NCBI GenBank assembly: GCA_026745465.1
Contig: JACYXH010000802.1
Coordinates: 3,695,758-3,759,757, forward strand
Length of the DNA: 64,000 bases
From: Lota lota
Taxonomy: Eukaryota > Chordata > Actinopteri > Gadiformes > Lotidae
Direction: 5' to 3'
The translations under genes and the position numbers were made by a program. Below the pieces are notes generated by a model that searched no databases, was not told the origin of the DNA, and was given only the letters and a program-made list of their open reading frames with translations. Shown here piece by piece: positions 37,271 to 54,840 of the stretch; the first letter of the stretch is position 1, and every line of letters starts with the position of its first letter.

Positions 37271-39852
37271 ATGACGAACTACGGAGACCAACACTATTCT
37301 TCTTCATCCTATCGAAAGATTTTTGGGGATTCTCCGCGTTTTTCGACCACATCATCCTCCCACCACTCGCGCATGAATAGCGCTGGAACTGCGTCTCGCG
37401 GCTCAGTTGATGCCAAACCCCTGAGGTCTCTGCAGGGGTCGTCGTCTCGCAACAGTGGGTCTGCGTCAACCTTCGGCTACTACAGGAGGACTACGGGTCA
37501 GTTATCAGTGGTGGACTGTGTGGATTCAACCCAGGCCTCCGCGGTCAACAGCGAGTTCAAACTGGTTCGGACAAGCGAGAAAGAGCAGCTGCAGGGGCTG
37601 AACGACCGTTTCGCCACTTTTATTGACAAGGTCCGGCACCTGGAACAGCAGAATAATGCTCTGGAGAGCGAGCTGGTCACACTGCACCGCAAACAACAAG
37701 AACCGTCGCGCGTCGCCGAGGTTTACCAGGAGGAGTTGCGCCACCTGCGCGCTCAGGTTGAAGAGCTGAACGGCGAGAAGAACCACGTGCTCATCGAGCG
37801 GGATAACGTGGAGGACGAGCTGCAAAAGCTCCGCGCTAAATATGAAGATGAAGTCAGGGCGCGAAAGGAGGTCGAGCAGACCCTCAAGTCGTTCCGGAAG
37901 GACGTAGACGACGCTACCCTTGCGCGCCTGGACCTCGAGCGCAAAGTAGACTCGCTGTCGGAGGAGATCTCCTTCCTTAAGAAAGTCCACGGCGAGGAGA
38001 TGCACGAGCTGAGCGCGATGATGCAGGCCGCGGCGCAGGTGTCCGTGGACGTGGCCATGCCCAAGCCCGACCTCACGTCGGCCCTGAAGGAGATACGGAA
38101 CCAGTACGAGTCCGTGGCGTCCAAGAACCTCCAGTCCTCCGAGGATTGGTACAGGTCCAAGTTCGCCACCCTGAACGACCAGGCGATCCGGAGCAACGAG
38201 GCGATGCGCGCGAGCAAGGAGGAGATCAACGAGTTCCGGAGGCAGCTGCAGTCCAAGACCCTGGAGCTCGAGACGCTGCGGGGGGCCAACGAGTCTCTGG
38301 AGAGACAGATGAGGGAGACGGAGGACACCCACAGTGCGGAGATATCCGCCATGCAGGCAAGAGCAGACACCAGAAACAATGATTACATTGATTATTGGTT
38401 TTATTTGGTGGAACGTTTGAATAGATTCAGATTTCAGGTTCGATTGTTATTGGAGATTGATTGCACATCACATTAGCGTTCGAATCACCTTTTATTATTT
38501 TATCTTGGTTCATTAACCACCTCAACGCTACCTTAATTTGGCCTTAATTGGATCAGAAGGTCGTGGCCTTAAATATGGCACCTTAATCCTTCTTAATGGG
38601 AGGTGTTGAGTCACAACGAAGCTCACTCGTTGCTAAAAGTGTACTTGTTCGAAGGGCCTGATATACTGATCTATCAATCATTCATCTGGGTGGACACTAG
38701 ATTTTGAATTGGCTTGTAATGACACATTTTCCTCACAGCTGGTGGCAAAATAGGGGCCCTTTTCTCTCTTTCATTCACCCACACGCACTTTCTCTCTCTG
38801 AAATAAGAATACAAAAGATGACATTTGAATAGAAAATAAATATTATTAAAGATTTGAGTATAGTATAGTACAATATAAATCTGTATCTATATCTATATAT
38901 ATAGATATATATATATATATCTATATATATATAGATATATATACACAGTGGGAAAAGTACTTGAATAACACTATTATATTACAGAAAGGTGTTAGCCCTG
39001 AGTTGGCATTCACTCTCTCCCCCTCTCTTTGTGTGTTCCAGGACACTATTTCCCACCTGGACAGTGAACTGCGGAGCATGAAGAGTGAGACAGCACAGCA
39101 CCTGAGGGAATACCAGGAGCTGCTCAACATCAAGATGGCGCTGGACATCGAGATCGCAGCATACAGGTACCAGCTAGCAGACTAACCAATTAGCAGCTTG
39201 GCAGCCCCATCGTTATAATCCTTTTACCGAGACCGATACAATATGGCTGACAAACCAACAATAGAATGTTTCTGACTTTGGGGTCATGACTTCACTTGGG
39301 GTTGACTTATCATGACTGACTTGTAAGTTACATATTTGATGGCGCATTTCTGATAAACGTTTTCTAATAGAAATGGTCAAAAAAGGTTGGCAGCTACTGG
39401 ACTACACTACAACCATGGCTCTACACTTCTAAAACATGACAGAACAAATATATATTTAAGGGAGGTGTAAAAAATGGAAAAGAATGGATAGGTTTAGCTA
39501 CATGACGTCATTGAACTCAACAGATTGACCTTTATCCATTCGACCACACAAACGCCGTCTTTATTCCTGTCATAGTAAGTCCTAACATCTCCTATATATA
39601 AATTTCTGTCCCTCTTGGTCCAAAAGAAAACTGCTGGAAGGGGAGGAGACTCACTTCAGTTCGGGGGTGTCGTTTGGCGCTTTCAACCACAGCACCGCGG
39701 GCGGCGGATATGGCTTCACCCTGCCCCGCCCCTCTCTGAGCTCCACCGGGAGCAGTCGCAGAGAGAAACAAGCCTCCCCAGAGGGGAATTCTGCCAGGGA
39801 GCCTGGGGAGATGAAGAACGACGACGAAGCAGACATCAACTCCAACAGCTAA
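37271..39852 (+). CDS. ina: Alpha-internexin / gefiltin (type IV intermediate filament)
   Basis: Neuronal cytoskeletal filament subunit. Exons 37271-38356, 39042-39166 and 39627-39852 give 478 aa. The Ser/Arg-rich head covers residues 1-about 100, opening with [11 protein letters not shown] as in INA. The rod starts at [20 protein letters not shown] (103-122) and ends at the helix termination motif [16 protein letters not shown], split by intron 2 (about 395-410). The tail is only about 67 residues and lacks the long Glu-rich or KSP tail of neurofilaments. The three-exon layout and the intron after the conserved Gln fit type IV genes. Intron 1 appears to use a GC donor (cag/gcaaga); no GT site fits the homology. 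Fish have two ina copies and I cannot tell which this is. Confidence 0.92.
38652..38762. mobile_element. MITE family B, copy 2 (in ina intron 1)
   Basis: gaagggcctga at one end and ctggtggcaaaatagggg + ccctt at the other, with ggcttgtaatgacacat inside, match the copies at 21500 and 56858. Confidence 0.5.
38885..38942. repeat. (AT)/ATAG palindromic repeat
   Basis: Runs of atatat with tatctatatatatagata, self-complementary, in ina intron 1. Confidence 0.9.
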
Positions 39853-41161
39853 ACACACCCACAGAGAATACGTGACTCGACTTAGGGGTGTCCTATCCTT
39901 TTTGTTCTGGTTGCATTCTCAATGAGCCAACTGTTATTGTAGATATTTCAAATGTTTGGCAGGACAGCGTTCAAGTTTATTTAATAATACTGATTTATTT
40001 ACTCGTCTAGTAGAGCAGCAAAGGACGATGGGAGAATTTGTCTACCTCCTACTCAATCGATAGACAATTACTAAATCTACATACTGCGAATATTGTACTT
40101 GAATATTAGTAAGAAAGTATTACAAAGTATAAATAATCTTAATGTGTTGTTACCAGAATAAAGAATAGTTTATTTTAGATCGCTGTTCTTGTGTTTGTAA
40201 ACATGTCAAATGCTTCTTTGACGCAACTGTTTAAGGATATAGCTAATAGACAAGAAAAGCCATAAGAACCCTTATTTCTAAACTATACCATGACCCAAAA
40301 TGGATGCTGTTTACTGTCCTTATCAAATACAAAATCGATTAATTAAAAGTTGATCCTTCTAGACTGTGTTAAATGCAGTTAATAAACAATGTAGTAAAAG
40401 TAGCCTAGCTCCATTTCACACAAATATTTATTAAACACGCAAATAAGTACTTTTAAGTATTAATTTATATCAAACAGTTCCCTTCAGGTCTCCGAAACAA
40501 CCAAAAGAAAAGTTGGTATGGAAGTTAGAAGCTTAGAGATGACGTGCGTCACTCAACGTGGAAGCAATCGATTTGGAAGATAAAGTACAAGTAAGTTAAA
40601 TCTTAATAAATTAAAAATAGATTTGGTAACGTGCTAGCAAGAGGTATTTGCGTTTGGAGCCCTTTTTTTCTTTTAAATTAATCTATTTCTCCATTCCACA
40701 ACCAAAACACAAAACAAACACACAAAATTATAATGAAGTCGCTGTGTTTCGTCCCAACATACAGACATATGCATGACATTGGTAGAGGAAATAAAAACGT
40801 TTCCATGGCAATCAACAGGCACGGGGTGGTGGTCCAGAGGGCGCAAGGGTCAATCCCTGGGGAAAGGGGATGGGGTGGCTGCGAGAACTTCCTGAGTAGT
40901 AGTGCTTTCCTACGACAAGCTCTCTTAGAAAGGCATGTATGTCGGTTTGTCAGTTTCTCCCTCCGACGTCACACACACTCAAATTTGGAGTGCAGGTTCT
41001 GTACTGCTCTCCCAAATGTCTCCTTTACATTTGTCCCTAAAAACAACAACGTCATCATCATTAGTCCCAGCAGGACACAGTCTGCCCAGTAGGAGGCGGT
41101 GCTGATAGCCTGAGATGATCGGACACACCCAAGAGTGTTTGTCCATGGTAGGGTCTCCTTC
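39853..41161. other. ina-pcgf6 intergenic region (convergent genes)
   Basis: It holds the 3' UTRs. AATAAA for ina is at 40157-40162, about 305 bp after its stop. A minus-strand AATAAA near 40427 is a candidate for pcgf6. I see nothing else. Confidence 0.6.
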
Positions 41162-42315
41162 TCAGGACTCATTGGGAAGAACCAGGCCAAAGTGGAGTAC
41201 CAGCAGGCCGTCCTACAGGAAAGGGTGGAGAGAAATGGTTTAAAGGGTTTTAACACTCTTCTACATACCGTTCTAGGATACACAGTTATCAAAACTGTAT
41301 TGATATTATTTTAAGTCTTCCTCTTTGTCTCTACCGTTTGTGGACCAACTTGTGAGAGAGAGTGTGCATACCTGGACAGCCTCCTCTCCTATGGTGTTCT
41401 GGATTTGTTTGAGGGACTGGTCGTGGTCCAGGAGATGATCTCCACACACCATGTCCACCTGGAGGAGCACAAGCACATCACACACCAGAACTTCAAACAC
41501 ACTACACTAACTTTGGGCTTCAAATCATTAGGCAGTCGTATACACAAGACCTTGAGAACCTTTTAAAGTATAGATTTTGTAAAAATATTTTTACAACTTT
41601 CTGTATCTCTGTAAGGGTCAACAAAACAGTAAGCTGTACCATGAGCATGTATTTTGAATAGAGGACAGATTAAAGAGTTGGCAATTGACATTGGGGACAA
41701 TTACTGAAAATAAAAATAAGAATAAAATGATGATCCTAGCCCGGCTTGATGAACACCACTGCAAGAGTGAACCGGGAAACAACCCAAAACGTATAATTGC
41801 ATTAAGAGTCTGAACGCCAGCTGATCATGCTCCTGTCCTTTGCCCACTTCCTGTCCTGCTCTATGTTTGGGCCTGACCCTGAGCTCTTAATCTGATCCAT
41901 GTAAACCAGCAGCCCCTTATATCTGGAGGCGGAGCCCGGCTTGGAATCCTCAGTAAAGCAGAACCTTATCGTACACTAAAATACACCATGATCCAAAATG
42001 GAAGCTGCTTGCTGTGCTTATCAATAAGCAATCTTGAACCTTGTATTAAATGCAGTAAATGTATTAACATCTCCAAATATATCCGCGTAATGTTGCTCGA
42101 CATTAGCAAGAGTTGTGTACTGACTCCTACCATCTAGTATCTAAAAAGTAATTAAACTGAAAGCCGCTTTGGATAGAAGCATCTGCTAAACAAGTAAATA
42201 ACAGCTAATTTCTCTTTTTATAATTTTTATATTCCATTGTCAGGATATTCCATTGTCAGGATTGTATGACATTCTTCCAAAATGCAGTTCTAGCATATCA
42301 CTGCCATAGAGCGTG

Positions 42316-42346
<31 letters not shown>

Positions 42347-45300
42347 TTGCTTGCCGTCATGTCCGCAGCTTTGTCTTAAGAGACCAGTACACCAGTACCG
42401 GGTAATTTCCTGGTGCGTGACCCCTGAGCCCTGCAGACTGACCTGGCAGGTGGGGCTGAGCTCCATCTTCCTTCTGATGAAGAGCTCCACGTGGCGCACC
42501 GTGGCTTCTCCGGACACCCGAACGTAGCGCCGCTCCAGCGGCTGGGGGCCGAGACAATGTCAGGGTCACAGTTATAGGGACTTATACTTATGCACTTTCA
42601 CCTCTTTAAGTGGCAAACGCAACGATTTACGTTTCCGTTCTCTATGGCGACACCTTCGGCCATTAGCGTTTGAGTTACCTCATTCGGCAATATATAGTAA
42701 CTTAACAGACATTTACATGAACATTTTCAAGATTGCCATTTTAAAAACTATTTGATGTATTTCCGGTATATATATTTTGTGTTTATATTTATAATTGAAA
42801 AGTTGCAAGTATATGGATTTATTTGAATATCCACATAAACAACCAGGTGTGCAATTTCCAATGATCACAATGTCATGATTGTGCTCTGAGTTATACACTG
42901 ATTTATTTAGATGTCTTTCAGGTGAAAAAAAAAAAAAAAAAAGGGTGGTAGGTAAGTGGTTTTTAAATAGTGAAATGTTACGTAGTCTCTGGAAATTTTT
43001 GCAGTACCACTAATAACTAATGAAATAATTTAGAAGGAATTATCAACCTGGTCTGATTCCTACTAACTTGGTCAAACTGCATTTCATTGTAGAGGCTCAA
43101 ATTGTGATTGTATGCCATTATTTTTCTCAATGTAGACCTTGGGCATCATCAGGTTATCTCTGGTATCTCTGTCAAACCACTGTGTTAGGAACCAGTTTAA
43201 ATACTCCTTAAATAAACCCTTACCTTGTAGTTGTTGATACCGTCTTCAGCACTGGGGGAAAAAAACAAAATAAAATGTTTATGATTACACTTAACCTTGG
43301 ACCCCAAGGTATGCTTACGCTTGCTTGGACCCCAATTTCGCAGCACGATATATTTTGAACATTTCCCATCTCCGCAAATTACTTGATTATGCCGAGAGTA
43401 AACACAACAGCAGTATGAAACAGCGAAGTTAAGCATTTTTTTGGTGACTGTATACTAATGTTACGTTCCTATGTATTTGTGGGGCCCAGGCTCACCCTGA
43501 TGTATAGCTTCCTTTACCTGTGTGTGTGTATATATATATATATATATAAATAAAACAAGAGTATTAAAAAAATGTCCAACCCCACGGTCAACTTGTCCCC
43601 TGCTGTGACCCGCTAATAGATATTGACCCCCAGGCTGAGAACCCTTTAGTCTAGCGGCGGCTCACCCTACAAACTGCAGCAGCAGAGACACGTCCAGCTC
43701 TGGGGGGATGGTGAACACAGAGTGGGTGGACATGTCCTTCTTGGGCTTCCGTACAACAGTGGGAGTCGGGGGGGACAGCACCACTGAAGAAAGAGGAGGA
43801 GGAGGAGAAGAAGATCAAGAAGAGGAGGAGATAAAGATTAGGAATAGGAAGAGAAAGGAAAAAAGGAGAAGAAGAGGAGGAGATAAAGATGAGGAATAGG
43901 AAGAGAAAGGAGAAGAGAAGGAGAAGAGGAGATAAAGAAGAAGAGGAGAAGGAAGAGGAGAAAGGAGAAGGAGAATAAAAAGATAAAGAAGAGGAGGAGG
44001 AGATAAAGATGAGGAGGAGGCAGAGAAAGCCAGAAGGAGAAAGAAGCATAAGAAGGAGAAGGAGGACATAAAGAAGAGGAGGAGGAGAGAGAGGGAAAGA
44101 AACAGAAGACATGAAACAGGATGGACAAAATAGAAGTCTGCATAAAACCCAAGTTTCTAGATAAGGTTTGTTAGGTCATAAAAGTTTGTATTACCTGGTT
44201 TTGGCACCTCCAGGCCTCTCTGTTTGTAGAAGTTACACATTTGATCTCTCTCTACTGCAAAGCAACGTGGAACACATGATTTTAGAGTTTACTATTTATT
44301 CTGCAATTTAACAGTTTATCATAGAACAGAAGGATCAGAGACGACAGTGAAAGAAGGGTCACGTTTAATGGGTCAAGTACTAAATAGTATAACTAGTTAT
44401 TAGTACTACTTACATTCCTCCAGAAAGGGAATCATTTTGTAGACAATATCCTGCAGTTGCCTGTCAGGTCTGTAAATAGAATAGAGGAAACTTAATTTAG
44501 GTCATAGAATTTGGCCTTTGCTGCAGATTTACAACAGGGTTATGTTGGAGTTGGATTAATTACATTTGTTTTTATAGGACTTGAAACAATGCAATATGTA
44601 TCGGCTTGTGGTGTACAAACTCAGCCAAATACCAGACAAACAGAAAATATACATACTTAAACTAAATGTTTAATTGTAAAAATGGCTTTATTTAGCTTGT
44701 GTGTTTTTCAATAGCTACACTAGTTTTGTGTTTTCATAATTTGGGATAAGGAGCTGTGCTAATGACTGGGCTGAACTAGGAGCTACGTCATTGGCGCAAG
44801 TTCCCAGCCAGGGCCCTTATAGGGACTCTGGTTGAAACACAACAATGACCTCATTAAATGGTTCCTTATCGGCAGATAGTGTTTGGCCTACAAAAGGTAT
44901 AGTTGATGATGTTATGAAACGGATCTGGTTACTCAAAATGTTGTTTCTAAAGTATAGACATGTGGGCTGGAGTATTTGTAAAAAGGTGCTCCCGACAGCC
45001 TGAGAATAACACTCAGGAATAATGTTACCTTATGTTGTAGAGAGGCTGTGTCTGGTGAACCACGATACTGCAGGTAGGACACCTGTTGCCATAAAAGAAA
45101 TGCTTCACGATGCAGCTTTTGCAAACTGTGAGAAACGGAGAAAACGATACAGACCATTAATGGTCAAATTAGGAACTTCACAAAACCTAGACTATTGCAT
45201 CAGAGCTCATGCTCTTGTTTACATACATCACAGATTCACCAAATTTAACAGAAACGTATAAATAAACAGAGGGTCTCTTATCTTTGAGACTTTGCTGTCC

Positions 45301-45889
45301 TAAATGATAGCTGGACTCACATGTATGGAGGCACTCTGTGATGGTGGTTGCATCAATGAGGAAGCCACAGCACAGACCACAACGGATATATGGGTAGAAC
45401 TGGGCGAGAGGAAGCTTGGGCTATAGGGGAGAGAGAGATGGGAACATTGAAACTTAATTCATCATAATGTCTACTGGTTACACTACCCGTTACCCTTGAA
45501 AGTTGGACCATCATTTCCTGGAGCAAGAGGACATAACCCCTACCGGCCCATTAATGACATATATGGCATTCACTGCAAGTCGCTTTGGATAAAGGTGCCT
45601 CCTAAATTAATAAATGTAGCAGGCCAAGTATTTGGGTCACATTACCATTGGTAAAAAAATATTTAAAATAAAAAAGTTAAAATAAATACAAACAATAAGG
45701 CTCTCATCGACGTGTTGATTCAAAAAGAAGTGTTGTGCAATATAAACGGGTAAGGAGTGCAACACTTGGTGCAACGTTAACAGTGTAGTCTCTTTGAGTT
45801 ACCTCGTCCTCCGAGTCGGTCTCGGATATGTAGGGCGAAGCATCTTTGTTTTGATGGCTATCTTCCACTTCGTGTGTTGACAGAGACAT
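41162..45889 (-). CDS. pcgf6: Polycomb group RING finger protein 6
   Basis: Subunit of the variant Polycomb complex PRC1.6, partner of RING1/RNF2 in H2A ubiquitination and germline gene silencing. Ten exons: 45803-45889, 45321-45420, 45029-45125, 44414-44469, 44195-44254, 43666-43783, 43224-43251, 42443-42541, 41372-41458, 41162-41212. They total 783 nt, giving 260 aa. The C3HC4 RING has Cys43, Cys46, Cys59, His61, Cys64, Cys67, Cys78 and Cys81. It is followed by [20 protein letters not shown] and [11 protein letters not shown]. The C-terminal ubiquitin-like RAWUL domain starts at [19 protein letters not shown] and ends [15 protein letters not shown]. The acidic N-terminus is only about 30 residues before the RING region, much shorter than in human (about 350 aa in all). 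An unseen upstream exon is possible. Confidence 0.93.
42313..42344 (+). repeat. (CA)n microsatellite
   Basis: About 16 CA units in a pcgf6 intron. Confidence 0.95.
43787..44110 (+). repeat. Polypurine tract (GAGGA/GAAGA)n
   Basis: Over 300 bp almost entirely A and G on the plus strand. In the pcgf6 transcript this is a polypyrimidine run ending a few bases before the AG acceptor of exon 43666-43783. Confidence 0.95.
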
Positions 45890-48068
45890 TCTCAACTTGT
45901 GGACTAGAAAACAATTCACAATTAAAACACAGCGCGTGTGGTTTCCTCTCCCGTTGGCTGTAAAACAAACGTGAACAACTCAACGTGTCACGGTGGTGGT
46001 TGTTGTTGGTTCTTACCCGGGTCGGCCGTTTGGTGTTTAGAGGAGCAATTTTGTTGTGTGTCGGCTACAATAGAGTACCTAAGTAAGTCGGGTTCAAATG
46101 TTAGTTCTCTCGTATATCGTCGTTACTTGTCTTTGTTGCTGTTTACTCGATTGTTGCCGTTTGTATTTCCCACGAGATGCCGGGTGCCACGGTCTTCCGG
46201 GATGAGTGTAAACAGGCGCCCAATGAGACGTTCAAAGACAGGAGGATTTTACATATACAAACCTCTAACTGACTAAGATATGGTGAATGACTGCGAGTTC
46301 ATTTGTTATTTCTTGGTTTATTGTGATTTTAGAGATGCGCAAAATATTTGTAATTTTGGCAGACATGGGAGTCGTGTCGCTGTCCATTAAACCAAAGGAG
46401 ACAGATGTATCTTCCCGCGGTGTACTTGGGTCTTCCCGCGACCTCTTATGCCACCTTCAAGTCCTGTCAAAATGTTCGAAACATGTTTAAAACACGTGTA
46501 CAGTACATTCCATTATATAATCTATTGTAGCTCCACCTTTGTATTCATCTGAACATGATTTACATATTCACTGCTCTTGTCAAATTATTTATTTGGGGGA
46601 AATGTCGCAAAGTCGCATTGGATAAAAGCGTCGGCTAAATTATTAACTGCGCACGCTTATCAAAGTGGAAAAACCCATGCCCTACCTTATATGAATAATT
46701 AACCAACTTGTTGTACATAAGAGCTTGGTCAAAACAAACTGGGTTTATATTAGAAAAAATCGGAGAACATTGCGAAATCTATGCACTAAAGCATCCTTGT
46801 CCAGCAGGAGGTGCAATATTTCACCTAGCAAACTGCTACAAAGAAAGGGGGGAAAAACCTTAAAGCTTCCGGTGACGTGTAGTAGACCAACCTGTGGTAC
46901 ACGTAGCACTTTACGCCGCCTACCAGGGTAGGAGAGTGATGCAAAGGTGGAGCGTCGGATTTTTATTATTGAAACAGACACATTTACAATATCAAAAAAT
47001 AATATAGATAATTGAAAATAAATCTATCGTAAATATTGTTCATTAAATGAAGTATTGTGGCTTGTAATTATTTCAAATAATAGTGTCACTATGTACATTC
47101 CATCACATGTTTTCCATTTAAATGTTTTCCACTGATATATTTTCAGTGGAACACACTGCAGTGTGGCTGAATTATCTTTCCACTGTTTCCCACTGGCCAT
47201 GCCCCGCTTGCAGTTATAATTGTGTATAAAGTGGGGGCTGGTGCTCTTTGCTCAGCCACTGTGTATTATTTACCTTTTTTAGCATTCCTATATGAGCTGG
47301 TCCCAAAAAGGTCTGGATGACAATTTAGTGGTACACCTATGGATAAAGTTTGGGACCACTGGCCTAGAGGGAACATAATTATATTGTCACATCAAACTAT
47401 TTTGTCTTTGCTCTTAATGAATGGGTTTTGGCCAATGTGAATAGTGTAGCCCAGGTAATCTCCTTATTTACCAACCTTTTAGCCAAGAGGGAATTCCCTT
47501 TAGGATAGAAGGTGGACATTTATTTGTCCTTGTCAGACACCTGGATTACAACCAAAATCCAGTTTACAGAGCCATCCAGTATGGGTTTGGGTGGGGTGGC
47601 TCCTGAAGATATTTGTTTTTTTTTAAAGGAAAACCCCAGTAACAACCCTACAAGTTAAAATGATGATGCTTCGTAGATTTGAGTTCACAAAAGGGTCGAA
47701 CCTTTGTCCAAACTCAGACCCGACAGACATAACAGATATTAGCCTACGTTAAATCTGTCCTCAGCACACACATATCCACTCTGAGCTTACAGTGGTATAT
47801 CCCGGATAGACAGGCAGGGATCTCTTCAGCGTTGCTAGGACACACTGTTCAAGCACACGACACCCCATAATAATACAGGGCTGATACTACAGCAGGTCTG
47901 AACAGGTATAATTAGCATTCTTTCCCCACCCACCAAATATCCACAACTGGGTTCTTAGTGCAGCAGATGTGGTGTAACCACCTACAAAATCTACAGGAAA
48001 ACATTTGGCCTTAACCGAACACTGTGCACAGCCTAGCTGTGTGGCAATAACAAAACTGTTCCTTCCCA
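45890..48068. other. pcgf6-rnf122 intergenic region
   Basis: The pcgf6 promoter should lie just above 45889. A SINE/LINE tail (gtcgcattggataaaagcgt) is at 46605-46645. The 3' UTR of the RNF122-like gene would occupy the right end. No coding exon is recognised. Confidence 0.55.
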
Positions 48069-52319
<4,251 letters not shown>

Positions 52320-52680
52320 GAAGCCAGCAAGTAGACCCGAGGAGAGGTGAAGAGCGTAAACAACTCGGTAAACAACTCGGTTTTCAGCGACGCAACTTTT
52401 AATTTTGATAAAATTGTCCGGGAGACTGGAGTCGTTACCTATGATTTCTTGGAATAGCCTACTATGCAATTCCTCGAGAAGACTTTATGAATGTCCTACT
52501 AATTTTACTTTTTTCAGCGACAGACTTGCGCGTTGTGACGATGCAGACTCCTCTGATCCAAAAGCAATGTGTCGGTTTCACAAGACAGGGGATGCCAACT
52601 AAGAACACATCTCTCTCTCTCTCTTTCCCTCTCTGTGTCGCTGTATTTCCGTCTCCTCGTCAGAAGTGCAGTGGGTGTGT

Positions 52681-52711
<31 letters not shown>

Positions 52712-53152
52712 GGGGCTTCTAGTCTACTTGTAGGCGAGTCCTCTTGAGAGCGCTTTCTGTTCAAAGGCCAAAGTCGATTCATCCCCGTTTGTTGTTTTTC
52801 TTCTTTCGTTTTCTATCTGTATCTCTCTCTCTATCTCTCCCCCTCTTTCTCTCTGTGTCTCTCTCCCTCCCTCTCCGTGGTGCAAAATGCAAAAATAAAT
52901 AAATAAAACACAACAATTAAAGAGTTGTAGTTTGAAAGATACAAGAGGGACTACTGGTGTTTAGTCAATAAGCAAAAATGTCTCCCAGATGGACACCATC
53001 AATTATAGTGGAGGCGGAGATTAAATGGGCCTTCATCATACGATGGTGGGTTAGGTACACAGCCAGTGGACACAACAGATATTACCAAAGAAACAAATAA
53101 TTAAAAGTAGGCTTGCCTACTTTTAATGCCTCATGCCTGTGTGTACTGTGTT

Positions 53153-53154
<2 letters not shown>

Positions 53155-53238
<84 letters not shown>
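53155..53238 (+). repeat. (GA)n plus G run
   Basis: About 36 GA units followed by a run of G. Confidence 0.95.
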
Positions 53239-53380
53239 GATATTTTGATTAACTCACTCCTATGCGGACTCTGACCCACTGTTATACTTTTTTCTATTTA
53301 TTCTTCCTTTGTTAAATTTCTTTAACTATTTTGTCAATGCAAATGTTTATTTTCCATGCCAATAAGGCTCCAATTGAATT

Positions 53381-53382
<2 letters not shown>

Positions 53383-53435
<53 letters not shown>

Positions 53436-53465
53436 GAAAGAGAGCAAGAGAGAGCAAGAGAGAAG
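53383..53465 (+). repeat. (GA)n microsatellite
   Basis: GA array that decays into gagcaagagaga at its right end. Confidence 0.95.
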
Positions 53466-53934
53466 AGAAAGCAAAAGAGATACATGAAGAGAGGGTATAT
53501 CTTAAACATTTGAGTAAAATGTTACCTAACCCCCAATGAAAATGACAAATTCTCATAAAAAATGATAACTTTCCAGTACTTTATGGTGAATATCACTGCC
53601 TCACTTGTGTATCGAAAATGTCCCAAATGTATAAGCTTAAATTTGAGCCCGAGATTACCTTTATATTTTTAAAATTACACTTGCTGTGGTCGAAAACCTT
53701 CACTAAACCTCAACTCAGAGAAAATTGAATTTTCAGTCACTAATCTTCCAGATGGAGGTAAGCATGTTTTTGCATCTAAATATGTTCATTTGGACTGCTA
53801 ATACTGCTATCTGAAGTGAAGAACAGGAAAAGTGAACAGTAGGAAAACAAATGCTTTTAAATGGTATTCAAAATTGTTTTGTGTTGTAAATACACAGATG
53901 GCTTGTCCAAAATGATACACTCAAGTAGTGTGCA

Positions 53935-54840
53935 GTTACATTACATTACCTATATTTAGCTGACACTCATCCAAAATTGACTTCAACCCATCCAAGAAGT
54001 GCATTCAACCATGAAAATACAACCCAGAAATTGCAAGATTAATGCATAACCTTCCTGATAGAGATAGAGAAAGTTTTCATTATTTTTTATGGGCCAAGAT
54101 TCAGTCTGAACAGATGAGTTTTCAGCCTGCGACGGAAGATGTGCAGGGGTTTCCGCTGTCATGATGTCAGTGGGGAGTGTGTTCCACCATTGTGGAGCCA
54201 GGACAGCAAACAATCCAGATTTTGTTGAGTGGCAGCTGGGGCCTTCTCGCAGTTAGTCGTAGAGTGTAGTGGACGGGCTGGGGTGTATGGTTTGACCATG
54301 TCCTGGATGTATGATGGGCCTGAGCCATGTGCAGCAGGGTAAGCAAGTACCAGAGCCTTGAATGGGATTCGAGCATAGCCATTGCATGGTGCGTAGGATT
54401 TGTATGGTGTGGGAGAAATTGGTTGAGGACATGCAGGGCTGCTGCATTCTGGATGAGTAGCAGAGTTTGAATGAGACATGCAGGTGGACCAGCTAGAAGA
54501 GAGATGCATTACTCTAAATGTGAGATGACAAGAGCCTGGACCAAAACCAGCGTGGCCTTCAGGATGAGAAACGAATGTTTCCTTCCTGATGTTGTGGATC
54601 ATGAATCTGCAGGAGCAAGTTGTCGCAGGGATGCTAGCAGCGAAGGACAGCTGGTCATCCAGTGTCGCACTCTGGTGCCTTGCCGTCGAGCCACAGCCAC
54701 CACAGGATTCTCATTATTGATAGAGAGCTCATGGATGGGAGATGCCTGCCCTGGAATTAAAAAAAAAGCCCAGTCTTGTCCAGATTGAGCTTCAGGTGGT
54801 GTTTCGACACATTCACTGAGAGATGTCAGCCAGACACGCA
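53935..54840 (-). mobile_element. L2-type LINE, decayed reverse transcriptase C-terminus and 3' tail
   Basis: Read on the minus strand, interrupted frames give, in order, LDKTGLFF-like sequence, ATLVLVQALVISHLE, IQNAAALHVLN, ALVLAYPAAHGSGPSYIQDM with VKPYTPARPL, and FAVLAPQWWNTLPTDI. These are landmarks of the reverse transcriptase C-terminal part in fish L2/CR1-like elements. Stops and frame changes make it inactive. The 3' end carries the tail also seen at 23415. Confidence 0.85.

Noticed and set aside
37526-38332. 268-codon antisense frame across ina exon 1
   Set aside because: It is the mirror of the GC-rich coiled-coil exon, Leu/Val rich because Glu/Lys/Gln codons read backwards, with no gene features.
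43651-44152. Ser/Leu/Phe-rich minus-strand frames
   Set aside because: They come from the polypurine tract; only 43666-43783 fits pcgf6 splicing.
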